A stretch of 30,977 nucleotides of DNA from a virus: positions 1 through 30,977 of the IMG/VR virus record IMGVR_UViG_3300005288_000027, one strand, 5' to 3'. The notes under the pieces are model-generated. The model did not search any database and had not been told where the DNA came from. It saw only the letters and a list, made by a program, of their open reading frames with translations. Positions 17,037 to 24,383 of the stretch are shown here, in pieces (the stretch's first letter is position 1; every line of letters begins with the position of its first letter). The translations under genes were made by a program, and so were the position numbers.

Positions 17037-17294
17037 TTATTCGGCCAGGGTGAAGTCGATGTAGTAAGCCTTGCCCGGCTCGAGTTTGTCGGCGACTGAC
17101 TTCACGATCTTGGCCTTGTACTCAGCTACCGGCGTGTACTTGCCGAATACGGCGTTTTCGCCAGGCGGATCTTTTGGCAGAGCACACACCGCGCCGAATC
17201 GAACATCACACAGCGGATCGTCACGCTCTTGATTGGCGTGACGCACATGCGTGACTTCGTGGCAGACCATTTTGCAGCGCATTACTGGAGACAT
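17037..17294 (-). CDS. Small phage protein of unknown function (85 residues)
   Basis: The protein begins MRCKMVCHEVTHVRHA after three residues and ends KLEPGKAYYIDFTLAE. The pattern 'M-x-C-x-V ... FG-x-x-TP ... EPGKxYYxDF' recurs in small phage proteins between the lysis and terminase genes, whose role I do not know. It is probably beta-rich and cytoplasmic, having no signal sequence. A terminator follows it. Confidence 0.6.
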   Translation of the reverse strand: MSPVMRCKMVCHEVTHVRHANQERDDPLCDVRFGAVCALPKDPPGENAVFGKYTPVAEYKAKIVKSVADKLEPGKAYYIDFTLAE

Positions 17295-17464
17295 AATGTT
17301 TCCTCGGGTTGTAAGCAGGAGGGCCTTTCAGTCTTGCGCCTGCGGATTTAAGTCAGCTCCAGCAGCACTCCCAGCTCGGAGCAATGGGTGTGGTGGAGCT
17401 GAAACGATTGGATTTGATACATCCGGGAAAGCATCCACTTGGTAGCGGCTTTCCTCGGCGGTAC

Positions 17465-17494
17465 AAAAAAGCCCGAAGCGTGTTCGGGCTTTTT
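17465..17494. terminator. Bidirectional intrinsic terminator
   Basis: GCCCGAA and TTCGGGC surround a five-base loop; A-rich sequence lies to the left and T-rich to the right. It closes the gene at 17514-17804 on the minus strand. The rest of 17295-17513 shows no gene I can support. Confidence 0.75.
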
Positions 17495-17513
17495 CCGTTT
17501 CGACCAGGCTTAT

Positions 17514-17804
17514 TCAGCAGGGCGACAAACCGTCGCTCTCGGGCAGGGGTTTCGCCGAGGTCATCACGAAGTGATTGCTGGTTGCGCGCAGATTGGTCTT
17601 CAGGCCTTCGTCACTGGACTGGCTACCCGTTCGCCACATGGCCAGGGTCAGGTCGAGTCGCTTGAGCGCAACACCTTGCGGCTCGCTCGCGACGAATGCC
17701 GCGTGGTACGCACTGGTGATCGGCTCGGCGAATACCGACATGGAGAAACAGGACAGGCAGGCGGCAAGCGCCAGGCCCAGGTAAGCGGAGAGTCGCTTCA
17801 TCAT
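17514..17804 (-). CDS. Small secreted protein (unknown function)
   Basis: The 96-residue protein has a clear signal peptide (MMKRLSAYLGLALAACLSCFSMSVFA, cut probably after AFA-type FA at about residue 26). The mature part (EPITSAYHAAFVASEPQGVALKRLDLTLAMWRTG...) is not a family I know. AAGGA lies at good spacing before the start. It is fenced by terminators at both ends (17465-17494 and 17841-17868), so it may be expressed on its own, perhaps in the lysogen. Confidence 0.6.
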   Translation of the reverse strand: MMKRLSAYLGLALAACLSCFSMSVFAEPITSAYHAAFVASEPQGVALKRLDLTLAMWRTGSQSSDEGLKTNLRATSNHFVMTSAKPLPESDGLSPC

Positions 17805-17840
17805 TCGGCATTCCTTGTGGGTGGGTTTTCTTTGAGCAAT

Positions 17841-17868
17841 AAAAAACCCGGCTCAATGGCCGGGTTTT
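17841..17868 (-). terminator. Intrinsic terminator after the probable late regulator
   Basis: CCCGGC and GCCGGG surround a six-base loop; on the minus strand six T residues follow. On the plus strand only four T follow. Confidence 0.7.
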
Positions 17869-17941
17869 CGAAGGGGTGTGCGTTTGAGGTAAGTTGCGCA
17901 CTATGGGAAAATTACCCGCAAACTCCCACCATGTCAACAGA

Positions 17942-18619
17942 TTACGCTGCCGATTCTTCTTTCTCCGCGTGAATCAACTGCCACACAGGAGATTGAGCCT
18001 CAAGATCCACTTCTTTGATCACCGCTTTCAGTGATTCCCACAAGTCCAGCCAGTCGCGATTCCAGTGCTTCGGCTCAATCGATACCCCGAAGAACGCATT
18101 CATTTCAGCAGCCACCCGAGCCGGCCCCCATTCGGCGGCACCGGTCACTTCAGCTTTGTACGACTGCAATGCCAGCGTCACCAGGTACTGAGCCTTCACA
18201 CGCTTGGCTGAGGTCAGATCAGGGAGCTGCGCCTTGGCGGTGATCAGCAATACGGCATTCATTACGTGTTGCATGGTCAGGCACGGGTGGTAAAGGAAGT
18301 GCCCAAACTGCTGCACCTGAAAAGGCAGCGTGCCAATGGCGCGCTGAATCTTGCCCATCATTGCCAGATGCGCGGCGCGAGCTGTGGATCGCCCGATCGG
18401 TGTACGGCGTGTTTCGCTGATGCTGATGCGCTGGCGAGCCACCTTTATACGTTCCTCTTTGTCATCGCCCATGGCGGCAAAGACCACCTCATGCTGACGA
18501 GCCCTGACCTTCTTGGCGATGGTGGCGGACTTGGCCGAGTCAATGGCTACGGCGGATATTGAGGCGTTCGACTCATGCTGCGAGTCGGTCCAGGCTTGAC
18601 GCGCTCCGATCAGTTTCAT
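17942..18619 (-). CDS. Conserved phage protein, possible late-gene regulator
   Basis: From ATG at 18619, preceded by GGGGAGAG, the product is 225 residues: KLIGARQAWTDSQ, then a basic helical region (RARQHEVVFAAMGDDKEERIKVARQRISISETRRT), then LFQV-type helices and a C-terminal acidic tail. I do not recognise a named domain. It lies where lambdoid phages keep the late antiterminator, at the end of the early minus-strand genes and just before the late genes, so a Q-like role is possible but not shown. The reading frame extends to 18757 upstream, overlapping the zinc-finger gene. Confidence 0.55.
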   Translation of the reverse strand: MKLIGARQAWTDSQHESNASISAVAIDSAKSATIAKKVRARQHEVVFAAMGDDKEERIKVARQRISISETRRTPIGRSTARAAHLAMMGKIQRAIGTLPFQVQQFGHFLYHPCLTMQHVMNAVLLITAKAQLPDLTSAKRVKAQYLVTLALQSYKAEVTGAAEWGPARVAAEMNAFFGVSIEPKHWNRDWLDLWESLKAVIKEVDLEAQSPVWQLIHAEKEESAA

Positions 18620-18653
18620 AGTGACTCTCCCCAGCAAAAATAAAGAACGGCGA

Positions 18654-18971
18654 TCAGTCGCCAGTGAAGTTCGAAGCGCCGGCACCGCGGCGGTTGTTCT
18701 GTTCGTATTGTTCGTGGGCACCGCCGATGGCTTGGCGCGCCCTTGCAAGGTCAGCAATGGCGTTGCGCAGCTTCATGCTCAGTTGCGGTACCAGTTCTTC
18801 CAACGGCACCGCGTCGCCAGTGGCCCGACAAACCCAGCCGGATGCATGGCAAGCCAAGCAGTCGAGGCGGTGGAAAACGCCCTCTGTGCTGCCCGCACCG
18901 CGACAGATGCCGCACTCCATTAACGGCTTGAGATCACGTCGAAAGGCGGGGCCATGCTGCTTTTTCATCAT
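18654..18971 (-). CDS. Small DnaJ-type zinc-finger protein
   Basis: The 105-residue protein has CGICRGAG and CLACHASGWVC, two Cys-x-x-Cys pairs with glycines as in the DnaJ zinc finger (about residues 19-50). A helical C-terminal half follows (LRNAIADLARARQAIGGAHEQYEQNNRR). Such proteins often lie in the region before the late regulator in Pseudomonas phages. GAGG lies seven bases before the start. The function is unknown; nucleic-acid or protein binding is plausible. Confidence 0.6.
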   Translation of the reverse strand: MMKKQHGPAFRRDLKPLMECGICRGAGSTEGVFHRLDCLACHASGWVCRATGDAVPLEELVPQLSMKLRNAIADLARARQAIGGAHEQYEQNNRRGAGASNFTGD

Positions 18972-18973
18972 TT

Positions 18974-20263
18974 TTAAACCTCGCCATTAACAAATTGTGG
19001 AATCACCTTGCAGGCCTCGCCGGTCGTAGCTTGCAGGGTGTTTTGCGAATCTTCATATCTAACGCCTGTCTGCCCGTGAATCGCCTTGAAGCCACGCCCA
19101 TCTAACCAGTTGTGCCACTTCACCAGAGCCAGTCGACGCTGCTCGGTGGCCTGGGTGTTGATGTAGGTCGAGGCGATCTTGCCCAGCGAGTGGTTGAGCA
19201 GCATCTCGCCGATGTGCCCGTCGATACCGAGGTCAGTCCATGCGGTACGAGCCACCTTGCGAAGGTCGTGACTGGTCCACTCACCCATACCCAGCCGGGT
19301 GAATACGGCGCTCGCTTGGTTGTCGCTCAGCGCCAACCCACGGCGTGATGGGAACAGGTAGGCGCCTTGATAGCCGGCTGCCAGCTGGACGGCGCGATAA
19401 CGACGCAGCAGCGCGCATACCTGGTCGGTCAGCGGCAGGCGGTGTTCGGTCCGGGTCTTGGTGTGCTCGGCGGGGATGAACCACTCACGCTCTGGCAGCG
19501 CGATATCGGCCCAGCGCGTCATGCGGGTTTCGCCGATGCGCGTGCCATGGCAGAGCATCATCAGGGCGAGCATGGCGTCTGCCGGTGCGGTCTCGAAACG
19601 ATCGATCAACAGGGTGAGGACGTCGGGAATCTGCACGCCGCGCAGCCGGGCCGCTTTAGGCACGATGCGAGCGGTGGTGAAGTCCGCGAACTTCATGCCA
19701 GCCATTGGGTTCAATGGGATCAGGTCCAGCTTGTGCGCCTGACGGAACGCCGCGGACAGCAGGCGGTAGAGCTGCTGCACATAGGACAACGACAGGATGG
19801 CTTGCAGCGGCCACATCAGCATCTGGTCGAGGGTCTGGGCGCTCACGTCACGAATCGGCAGATCCGCGAGGCGAGGCTTCAGGTGACACGCGATCGCTGT
19901 TTTGCCGCCGGCTTTGCGCTTGTCCGAAAGCGAGCGATCACGCGACATCCGATCACCGTACCAATCGAGCAGATGGCCGACAGTGCTCCAGGCCTCGATG
20001 GCTGCACTGGCGTTCGGCTTGAGCACTAGGCGCTGACGCAGCTCTGGCAGCACCGCCAGCACGGCATTGGCCTTTAGGTCGGGATAACCGGCAATCCGGC
20101 GCCACGAACGCTTCACCACCAAGTACCAGGAGCCGCGCGCCCTTCCCTCGTTGAACCGAAAATACAGGCCAGGGTGACGCGGATCGCGCAGGGTATCGAC
20201 CGAGCTATCGGCGGCCTGACGCTTGATCTCGGCGTCGGACAGGTTTACGGCAGCGGTACTCAT
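18974..20263 (-). CDS. Tyrosine recombinase (phage integrase family)
   Basis: From ATG at 20263 the product is 429 residues. A SAM-like N-terminal core-binding region (about 85-190) leads to the catalytic domain with Arg242 (HGTRIGETR), Lys269 (EHTKT), His332 and Arg335 (SHDLRKVAR), His358 (LNHSLGKI) and Tyr367 (STYINT). All expected catalytic residues are present, so it should be active. The start overlaps the VRR-NUC stop (ATGA). It sits inside the early/replication operon, not next to an attachment site, which is unusual. Confidence 0.88.
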   Translation of the reverse strand: MSTAAVNLSDAEIKRQAADSSVDTLRDPRHPGLYFRFNEGRARGSWYLVVKRSWRRIAGYPDLKANAVLAVLPELRQRLVLKPNASAAIEAWSTVGHLLDWYGDRMSRDRSLSDKRKAGGKTAIACHLKPRLADLPIRDVSAQTLDQMLMWPLQAILSLSYVQQLYRLLSAAFRQAHKLDLIPLNPMAGMKFADFTTARIVPKAARLRGVQIPDVLTLLIDRFETAPADAMLALMMLCHGTRIGETRMTRWADIALPEREWFIPAEHTKTRTEHRLPLTDQVCALLRRYRAVQLAAGYQGAYLFPSRRGLALSDNQASAVFTRLGMGEWTSHDLRKVARTAWTDLGIDGHIGEMLLNHSLGKIASTYINTQATEQRRLALVKWHNWLDGRGFKAIHGQTGVRYEDSQNTLQATTGEACKVIPQFVNGEV

Positions 20264-20679
20264 TGAATCACCACGACAGTAGGAGAGAGACGGAGGTAAT
20301 CGCGTATGGCTTCTACGGCCTCGAAATGACCCCGGCACACGATCGCCAGGTAGCCTTGTTCGTTGAGTTTTCGAATGCGTTCGTGCTGCGCAGCTGAGAC
20401 ATCCGCGTCATTCGGCGGCGTAGCCTTGAACTCGATGTACAGACCGAAGTAGCCGCCGCGGGCCATGGTCAGCACCAGGTCCGGAATACCGGCCACAACG
20501 CCCTGCTGCTTCAGCTTTCCGGCGACGGCTTTGTGACGATGCCCGCCGTTAGGTACGTGGTAAATGAGGTCGGCCACCTTTGGCATCCGAAGACGCAGCT
20601 CGGAGATGAGAGCAGCCTGTTCGATGCCTTCGCGGTCAAGTCTCGGTGCTCTGGTGCTCCGTAGCATTGGCAACTGCAT
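20260..20679 (-). CDS. VRR-NUC domain nuclease
   Basis: From ATG at 20679, preceded by GAAGG, the product is 139 residues. It has EQAALISELRLRMPKVADLIYHVPNGGHR, then KQQGVVAGIPDLVLTMARGGYFGLYIEFKAT, the GxPDLxL ... IEFK core of VRR-NUC nucleases (catalytic Asp and Glu-x-Lys). The family often resolves branched DNA or takes part in phage recombination. It is coupled to the recombinase gene by a four-base overlap. An upstream in-frame extension overlaps the small membrane gene and is not needed. Confidence 0.85.
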   Translation of the reverse strand: MQLPMLRSTRAPRLDREGIEQAALISELRLRMPKVADLIYHVPNGGHRHKAVAGKLKQQGVVAGIPDLVLTMARGGYFGLYIEFKATPPNDADVSAAQHERIRKLNEQGYLAIVCRGHFEAVEAIRDYLRLSPTVVVIQ

Positions 20680-20690
20680 GGTGGCGGCCT

Positions 20691-20822
20691 TCAATTGCGC
20701 TCGCTCCGCGCCATCCGAAGCCGGCGAGCAAGACGGCGGATAGCACACCAGGCGCTGACACCAACGATCAGCATGAAGGCGATCCAGAAGTGAACAAGGT
20801 TGTCATTCAGGTAGGAACTCAT
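20691..20822 (-). CDS. 43-residue single-pass membrane protein
   Basis: A short frame runs from ATG (20822-20820) to TGA (20693-20691). The product starts MSSYLNDNLVHFWIAFMLIV, continues GVSAWCAIRR and ends with an arginine-rich tail. One hydrophobic segment (about residues 10-28) is followed by basic residues, so the C-terminus should stay in the cytoplasm. The start overlaps the stop of the preceding gene (ATGA), as its neighbours do, which argues that it is real. The function is unknown. Confidence 0.6.
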   Translation of the reverse strand: MSSYLNDNLVHFWIAFMLIVGVSAWCAIRRLARRLRMARSERN

Positions 20823-21022
20823 ACCTTCTCCCCAGTGATGACGTCGATGATTTCGAAAGCGGTCGGCCACATCAGGCGACCGAACTGCTGAGCAATAGCG
20901 CGATGCTCGAACAGGCCAACAGCGCGATCTGGTTTGTCAGTGAGGTCCCACTTGTAGCCGCAGCAGTGCACGGCGTACCGATAGTCAGCGGGATTGGTCG
21001 GAGCGAGACGGGAATCAGCCAT
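20819..21022 (-). CDS. Small early protein of unknown function (67 residues)
   Basis: From ATG at 21022 the product begins MADSRLAPTNPADYRYAVHCCGYKWDLTDKPDRAVGLFEHRAIAQQFG and ends IDVITGEKV. GAGG lies about nine bases upstream; a TTG at 21037 is a less likely start. I do not recognise it. Its start lies inside the end of the P-like gene, and its stop overlaps the next small gene, so it belongs to the replication operon. Confidence 0.6.
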   Translation of the reverse strand: MADSRLAPTNPADYRYAVHCCGYKWDLTDKPDRAVGLFEHRAIAQQFGRLMWPTAFEIIDVITGEKV

Positions 21023-21809
21023 GTGCACGGGCCTCAAGAGCCGTTTTGCGCTTTCCGAAACGCTCTAATAGCTGCTGACGCGCCTCCTGACCGCATGCCG
21101 GAATCGACTGACGCGCCATAGTCGCCAGGAACCGTGCATCGCCATATTCCTGTGCCAGCTGCGACTCAGGTTTTTGCGAATCGTGACCAATGCCAACGGC
21201 GATCTCCTCCAGCGGCAGACCGTTCATTAGCATTCGGATGGTGATGTCGTATGCCCTATCGAAAACCTTGCAGGCCTTTTCCGAAATCAGGTCAGCGAGG
21301 TTATGCATTTCGCACTGGAGCGCTGCGTGACGCACAGCGGGGTGCGACCACTCCCTACTTGTGATCCGTGCTGGATGCAGGTTCAGCAAGGCTTCGCGAA
21401 AAGCTGTGTCGTGTGGGGGAATTCCGAGCATTTCCGGTGTTGGCTGGCACAGCTTGACGAACTTGCCAACGCTTGGCATGAAGTCCGTCCCCATAGCTCG
21501 GCACCGCTCAACACCGAAACGGATCTGCTCGATTTGGTTAATCCCCGCGACGATGAACGCCTTGGTCCAGCTGCGCTTTGCAGCTCCAAGTGCTTCGTCA
21601 TTCGGCCAGGCCTGTTTCCAAGCAGGAAAGATGGCCTGCAACTCCTTGAACAGGGCGTTGACGACCTCGACTGTGCCCGGCGGGAGAGTCTTCGGAATGG
21701 TCGGCAGCGCTGGTGGCTGGTAAGAATCCATCGCACTGCGTATATCGGTTGTTGCGCCTGCCGCGACCAGCAATTTTGCAGCGCTTCTTGGGGCTTTTGG
21801 CTGGCTCAT
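21015..21809 (-). CDS. Replication protein P-like (helicase loader)
   Basis: The 264-residue protein has the lambda-P family pattern: VEVVNALFKELQAIFPAWKQAWPNDEALGAAKRSWTKAFI, then IEQIRFGVERCRAMGTDFMPSVGKFVKLCQPTPEMLG. In lambda P brings the host DnaB helicase to the origin-bound O protein. The start overlaps the O-like gene stop by four bases, repeating the lambda O-P order. Confidence 0.82.
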   Translation of the reverse strand: MSQPKAPRSAAKLLVAAGATTDIRSAMDSYQPPALPTIPKTLPPGTVEVVNALFKELQAIFPAWKQAWPNDEALGAAKRSWTKAFIVAGINQIEQIRFGVERCRAMGTDFMPSVGKFVKLCQPTPEMLGIPPHDTAFREALLNLHPARITSREWSHPAVRHAALQCEMHNLADLISEKACKVFDRAYDITIRMLMNGLPLEEIAVGIGHDSQKPESQLAQEYGDARFLATMARQSIPACGQEARQQLLERFGKRKTALEARAHG

Positions 21810-22555
21810 AGCGCACCGCCCATATCATCGCCCCACGTTTTATCTTCGAAGTCTGGGCCTGCTGCAGAGCGCTGAGGAAATTGCTTCACGTTCGAAGCCG
21901 CTGCCCGGGCTTTGTCGTTGTTGACCCACTTGACCAACATGCCCACCCATTCAGCCTGGGTGTTGACCTGGTGTTGAGGCTCGTAGTGAGCAGTAAATGC
22001 GACGCGGACGACTTCGGTGAACAGATCGAGAGACAAGCCTCGGTGCAAGGCGTAGGTTTTCAGCAGCGTTTCATCCGGAACCCAGTCGAGGGTCATTTCG
22101 CTGGGCATGCGAGGATCGACCGGCTCCTGCGCAGAGAGAGGTTCTTTATTCTTCTCTACATCTTCTTTAGGTAACGCATCGCTAACGTTCACAGCGTTAG
22201 TTTTACCGTTGCTCGCCTTGTGGTTTGCCACTCGTTTTGCCGTGAGAAGCCTGTTTTTAGCGGTCTTACCGTTATGTCGGTCGAAATGCGGAAGGCTGAT
22301 CACACCGTCTAGTTCGATCATCCAAGCGACCGACTTCATGTGCTCGCAGAAACCGATAACGCCAACGAGGCGATCCAGTAACTTTTTACTAACGCTCGGA
22401 GCGTTACCGCTTTCGGTTTGTTGGTCGAACCAGCCCCACACGCGCATCAGCTTGCCGACGACCGCGTCAGGATCGATATCGGCCAGGTCTGCAATCTGGC
22501 AGACCTCAGGCTTGTCCAGGGTGGTGAGTTCAAATTTGATCCAGTCGCCGGCCAT
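21806..22555 (-). CDS. Replication initiator, lambda O-like
   Basis: The 249-residue protein starts WIKFELTTLDKPEVCQIADLADIDPDAVVGKLMRVWGWFDQQT, a winged-helix replication domain seen in phage O/DnaT-like proteins. A middle linker (about 95-150) is basic then acidic. The C-terminal part (LDLFTEVVRVAFTAHYEPQHQVNTQAEWVGMLVKWVNNDKARA) resembles a DnaT/primosomal domain. It precedes P. Repeated TAACG/CGTTA palindromes lie inside the gene (separate entry), matching the lambda habit of placing the origin inside O. Confidence 0.78.
   Translation of the reverse strand: MAGDWIKFELTTLDKPEVCQIADLADIDPDAVVGKLMRVWGWFDQQTESGNAPSVSKKLLDRLVGVIGFCEHMKSVAWMIELDGVISLPHFDRHNGKTAKNRLLTAKRVANHKASNGKTNAVNVSDALPKEDVEKNKEPLSAQEPVDPRMPSEMTLDWVPDETLLKTYALHRGLSLDLFTEVVRVAFTAHYEPQHQVNTQAEWVGMLVKWVNNDKARAAASNVKQFPQRSAAGPDFEDKTWGDDMGGAL
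22170..22409. other. Candidate replication origin inside the O-like gene
   Basis: Inverted repeats with TAACG/CGTTA occur at 22182-22200 (CTAACG, seven bases, CGTTAG) and at 22390-22406 (TAACGCTC, one base, GAGCGTTA, a perfect palindrome), with one more TAACGC at 22172. Lambdoid initiators bind repeats inside their own gene. Spacing is irregular, so this is only a candidate. Confidence 0.4.
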
Positions 22556-23259
22556 TACGCGGCCTCCTGCATTAGTTCAGCGAGACGTGTAAGGCCCTTC
22601 GGGGTGACCATGGGATCGAACGCAGCGCGCTCAATGCCGGTTTCAGGGTCTGGCTTCAAAGCGGTGACCTTGTGGGTCATGTGGCCGGTGGTAATACGCG
22701 GCTGATAAGCAACCCAGCGCTTGCAGCCGTGACGTCGGAATATCCATCGGTGCTGCTCAAGCCATGCGAATAGGCGCGCCGGAGCCATACCAAGCTGCTT
22801 GGCGGCGTCGGTGATGCAGATTGCTCCGCCTGCAGCTGCGAGCCGCTTGATGGCGGCGACCTTCGGGGCCTGGTCTGAAACCAGGCGCTGCAGCTCACCG
22901 TTCTTGTCTGCCAGATCGGCGGCAAGGCGGAGGGCTTCGGGAAGGGATTGCGGGATCGTGACAACCTGTCGTGACACGTTTTCGAGTTCGGCCAAACGTG
23001 TCACGACACGATGGCGAAGCGGGATGCTGTAGCCGGTCAGCAGGGTTTCAGTCAGGATGCGATCAAGGTGAAATTCGGCGGTGTACCCCCGCCCATCCTT
23101 GACCTCCTGGAGATGGCGCAAATCTGCGCCATCGTCTGCCAGTGCCTTGCGCATCACACGGATGTCACGAATGACGTCCTTGTGCTGCTTTCCGGTGAGC
23201 TCAGCAATCTCCCGGCTCGACATGGTGACCGTATTGCTTGGAGCGACGATCGTGTTCAT
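22555..23259 (-). CDS. Rha/KilAC-type phage regulatory protein
   Basis: The 234-residue protein has a Rha N-terminal domain (about residues 10-95: MSSREIAELTGKQHKDVIRDIR ... YTAEFHLDRILTETLLTGYS) and a KilAC/ANT-like C-terminus (about 125-234: AAAGGAICITDAAKQLGMAPARLFAWLEQHRWIFRR). This combination is typical of antirepressors and phage regulators. It follows a tR1-like terminator, so its expression may depend on antitermination. GAGGGG precedes the start, and the stop overlaps the O-like start (TAATG). Confidence 0.85.
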   Translation of the reverse strand: MNTIVAPSNTVTMSSREIAELTGKQHKDVIRDIRVMRKALADDGADLRHLQEVKDGRGYTAEFHLDRILTETLLTGYSIPLRHRVVTRLAELENVSRQVVTIPQSLPEALRLAADLADKNGELQRLVSDQAPKVAAIKRLAAAGGAICITDAAKQLGMAPARLFAWLEQHRWIFRRHGCKRWVAYQPRITTGHMTHKVTALKPDPETGIERAAFDPMVTPKGLTRLAELMQEAA

Positions 23260-23283
23260 AATGGCCCCTCAGAGTTGTACGTT

Positions 23284-23315
23284 TTAAAGAAGCCGGTCTA
23301 GCCACCGGCTTTTTT
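23284..23315. terminator. Intrinsic terminator upstream of the Rha gene (tR1-like position)
   Basis: AGCCGGT and ACCGGCT surround a six-base loop. T-rich sequence follows on the plus strand (six T) and, less purely, on the minus strand (TTCTTT). It separates the cro-proximal genes from the Rha and replication genes. Confidence 0.65.
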
Positions 23316-23441
23316 GTGCCTGTCATTTGAGTACTGGATGAATCAACAGCCATTCCAGTGCACTACCCCAGCTCCCTGCTAAATCCGATACTTGTTTCAT
23401 CAGCTCGACCAGGGACGAACCCATGACCTTCTTTTCTTCTT

Positions 23442-23507
23442 GGCCCCTTATTAGGTGCCAACCTCGCTTGGCCCAATCGTTGCTGCGCTGGCCCCTAATA
23501 AGGGGCC
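23442..23507. repeat. Pair of 18-bp palindromic repeats
   Basis: GGCCCCTAATAAGGGGCC (23490-23507) and GGCCCCTTATTAGGTGCC (23442-23459) are inverted copies of each other with one mismatch. Each is nearly palindromic, and together they could pair as a stem with a 30-base loop. They may be operators or an RNA structure; no function is evident. The rest of 23316-23513 holds nothing I can support. Confidence 0.6.
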
Positions 23508-23513
23508 GGACCG

Positions 23514-23765
23514 TTACCTCACGGGGAAAATCGAAACCACGTTTTCTGTCTGCGCCACTTGTGCGCAGTGAGCCGAGAGACGGTTTCGCAAGGTGGCTTT
23601 ATCTGATGCGAGGCGAGCAGCACTGCGCCGCTCGACCGCTCGCTCTGTCATCTGCAGGATTCGATCAGCCAGCTGATCCATGCCGATACCGACCTCGTCA
23701 GCCCAGCGCTCAAGCTCGTCCTTCTCGTCCTGCGTGTACTGCCCTACTTCGTGTATTGCAGGCAT
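23514..23765 (-). CDS. Small helical early protein (83 residues)
   Basis: From the second ATG at 23765 the product begins MPAIHEVGQYTQDEKDELERWADEVGIGMDQLADRILQMTERAVERRSAARLASDK. GGAGGAGG lies before this ATG; an ATG five codons earlier would overlap that site. It is mostly helical and highly charged; it may form a coiled coil. It follows the repeat-containing gene by 22 bases in the cro operon. I do not recognise the family. Confidence 0.6.
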   Translation of the reverse strand: MPAIHEVGQYTQDEKDELERWADEVGIGMDQLADRILQMTERAVERRSAARLASDKATLRNRLSAHCAQVAQTENVVSIFPVR

Positions 23766-23787
23766 TGGCGCCTCCTCCATGGCCTAA

Positions 23788-24141
23788 TCAGGCGCTGAGT
23801 TTCTTGTCGTTAACCTGGGAAATCGTGTCCTGCTCTCGCCTGGCTTTCAGGGCCGCACGTATGAGGTCGCGAACTAGCGCACCAGGCTGAATTTTCAGCT
23901 CGCGGGCCAGTTCACCCAGCGCTGGAAAGCCATCCAACTCGTCCGACTCGCCGTCATCGACCAACGGGAAGTACCCGTAATCCTCCTTGAACCGCAGAGC
24001 CGCCAGCGTGAGGTCGCGAACCAAGGCGCCCGGCTGAATCTCACGCGCCAACGCTTCAACCTCGAGAGCGGCGTAAGCGGCGTCATTGAGGCGCGACTTC
24101 AGCTGATGGGTGTTGCGATGCGTCTTGTTTTTGTAGGCCAT
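23788..24141 (-). CDS. Early protein with an internal duplication (possible ribbon-helix-helix-like)
   Basis: In this 117-residue protein the motif AREIQPGALVRDLTLAALRFKED (about residues 32-54) returns as ARELKIQPGALVRDLIRAALKARRE (about 79-103). The unit (P-G-x-L-V-R-D-L, then a helix) resembles the helical part of ribbon-helix-helix repressors. The N-terminus is basic (MAYKNKTHRNTHQLKSRLND). It lies right after the cro-like gene, where lambda has cII, but it is not CII-like. DNA binding is an inference. Confidence 0.6.
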   Translation of the reverse strand: MAYKNKTHRNTHQLKSRLNDAAYAALEVEALAREIQPGALVRDLTLAALRFKEDYGYFPLVDDGESDELDGFPALGELARELKIQPGALVRDLIRAALKARREQDTISQVNDKKLSA

Positions 24142-24176
24142 TGGTTCACTTCCGGGGTCGGTGTGACAGGGCTGGG

Positions 24177-24383
24177 TTAGGCGGCTGATTTCTTCGGGGC
24201 GGTCTGCGCCGGGAAGGACTTGAGCTCGTGCGCTTCAAAAGTCCCATCCTGATTGCAGGTGACGGAAATATTTCGCTCAGCTGCGATGGCCTTGCTGATT
24301 GCGGCAGGGCTGACCCCAAGAGCCTTGGCCGCAAAGGCCTGCCCTTTCGTAGCAACCAGCTCTGTAAGTGGGATCTGCTTCAT
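24177..24383 (-). CDS. Cro-like repressor
   Basis: The 68-residue protein has a lambda-Cro type helix-turn-helix: LTELVATKGQAFAAKALGVSPAAISKAIAAERNI, followed by beta strands SVTCNQDGTFEAHELKSFP. It is divergent from the CI-like gene, with three operators between them. It probably turns down early transcription and cI. No strong ribosome site precedes the ATG. An eight-base inverted repeat lies in its leader (24391-24414). Confidence 0.85.
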   Translation of the reverse strand: MKQIPLTELVATKGQAFAAKALGVSPAAISKAIAAERNISVTCNQDGTFEAHELKSFPAQTAPKKSAA

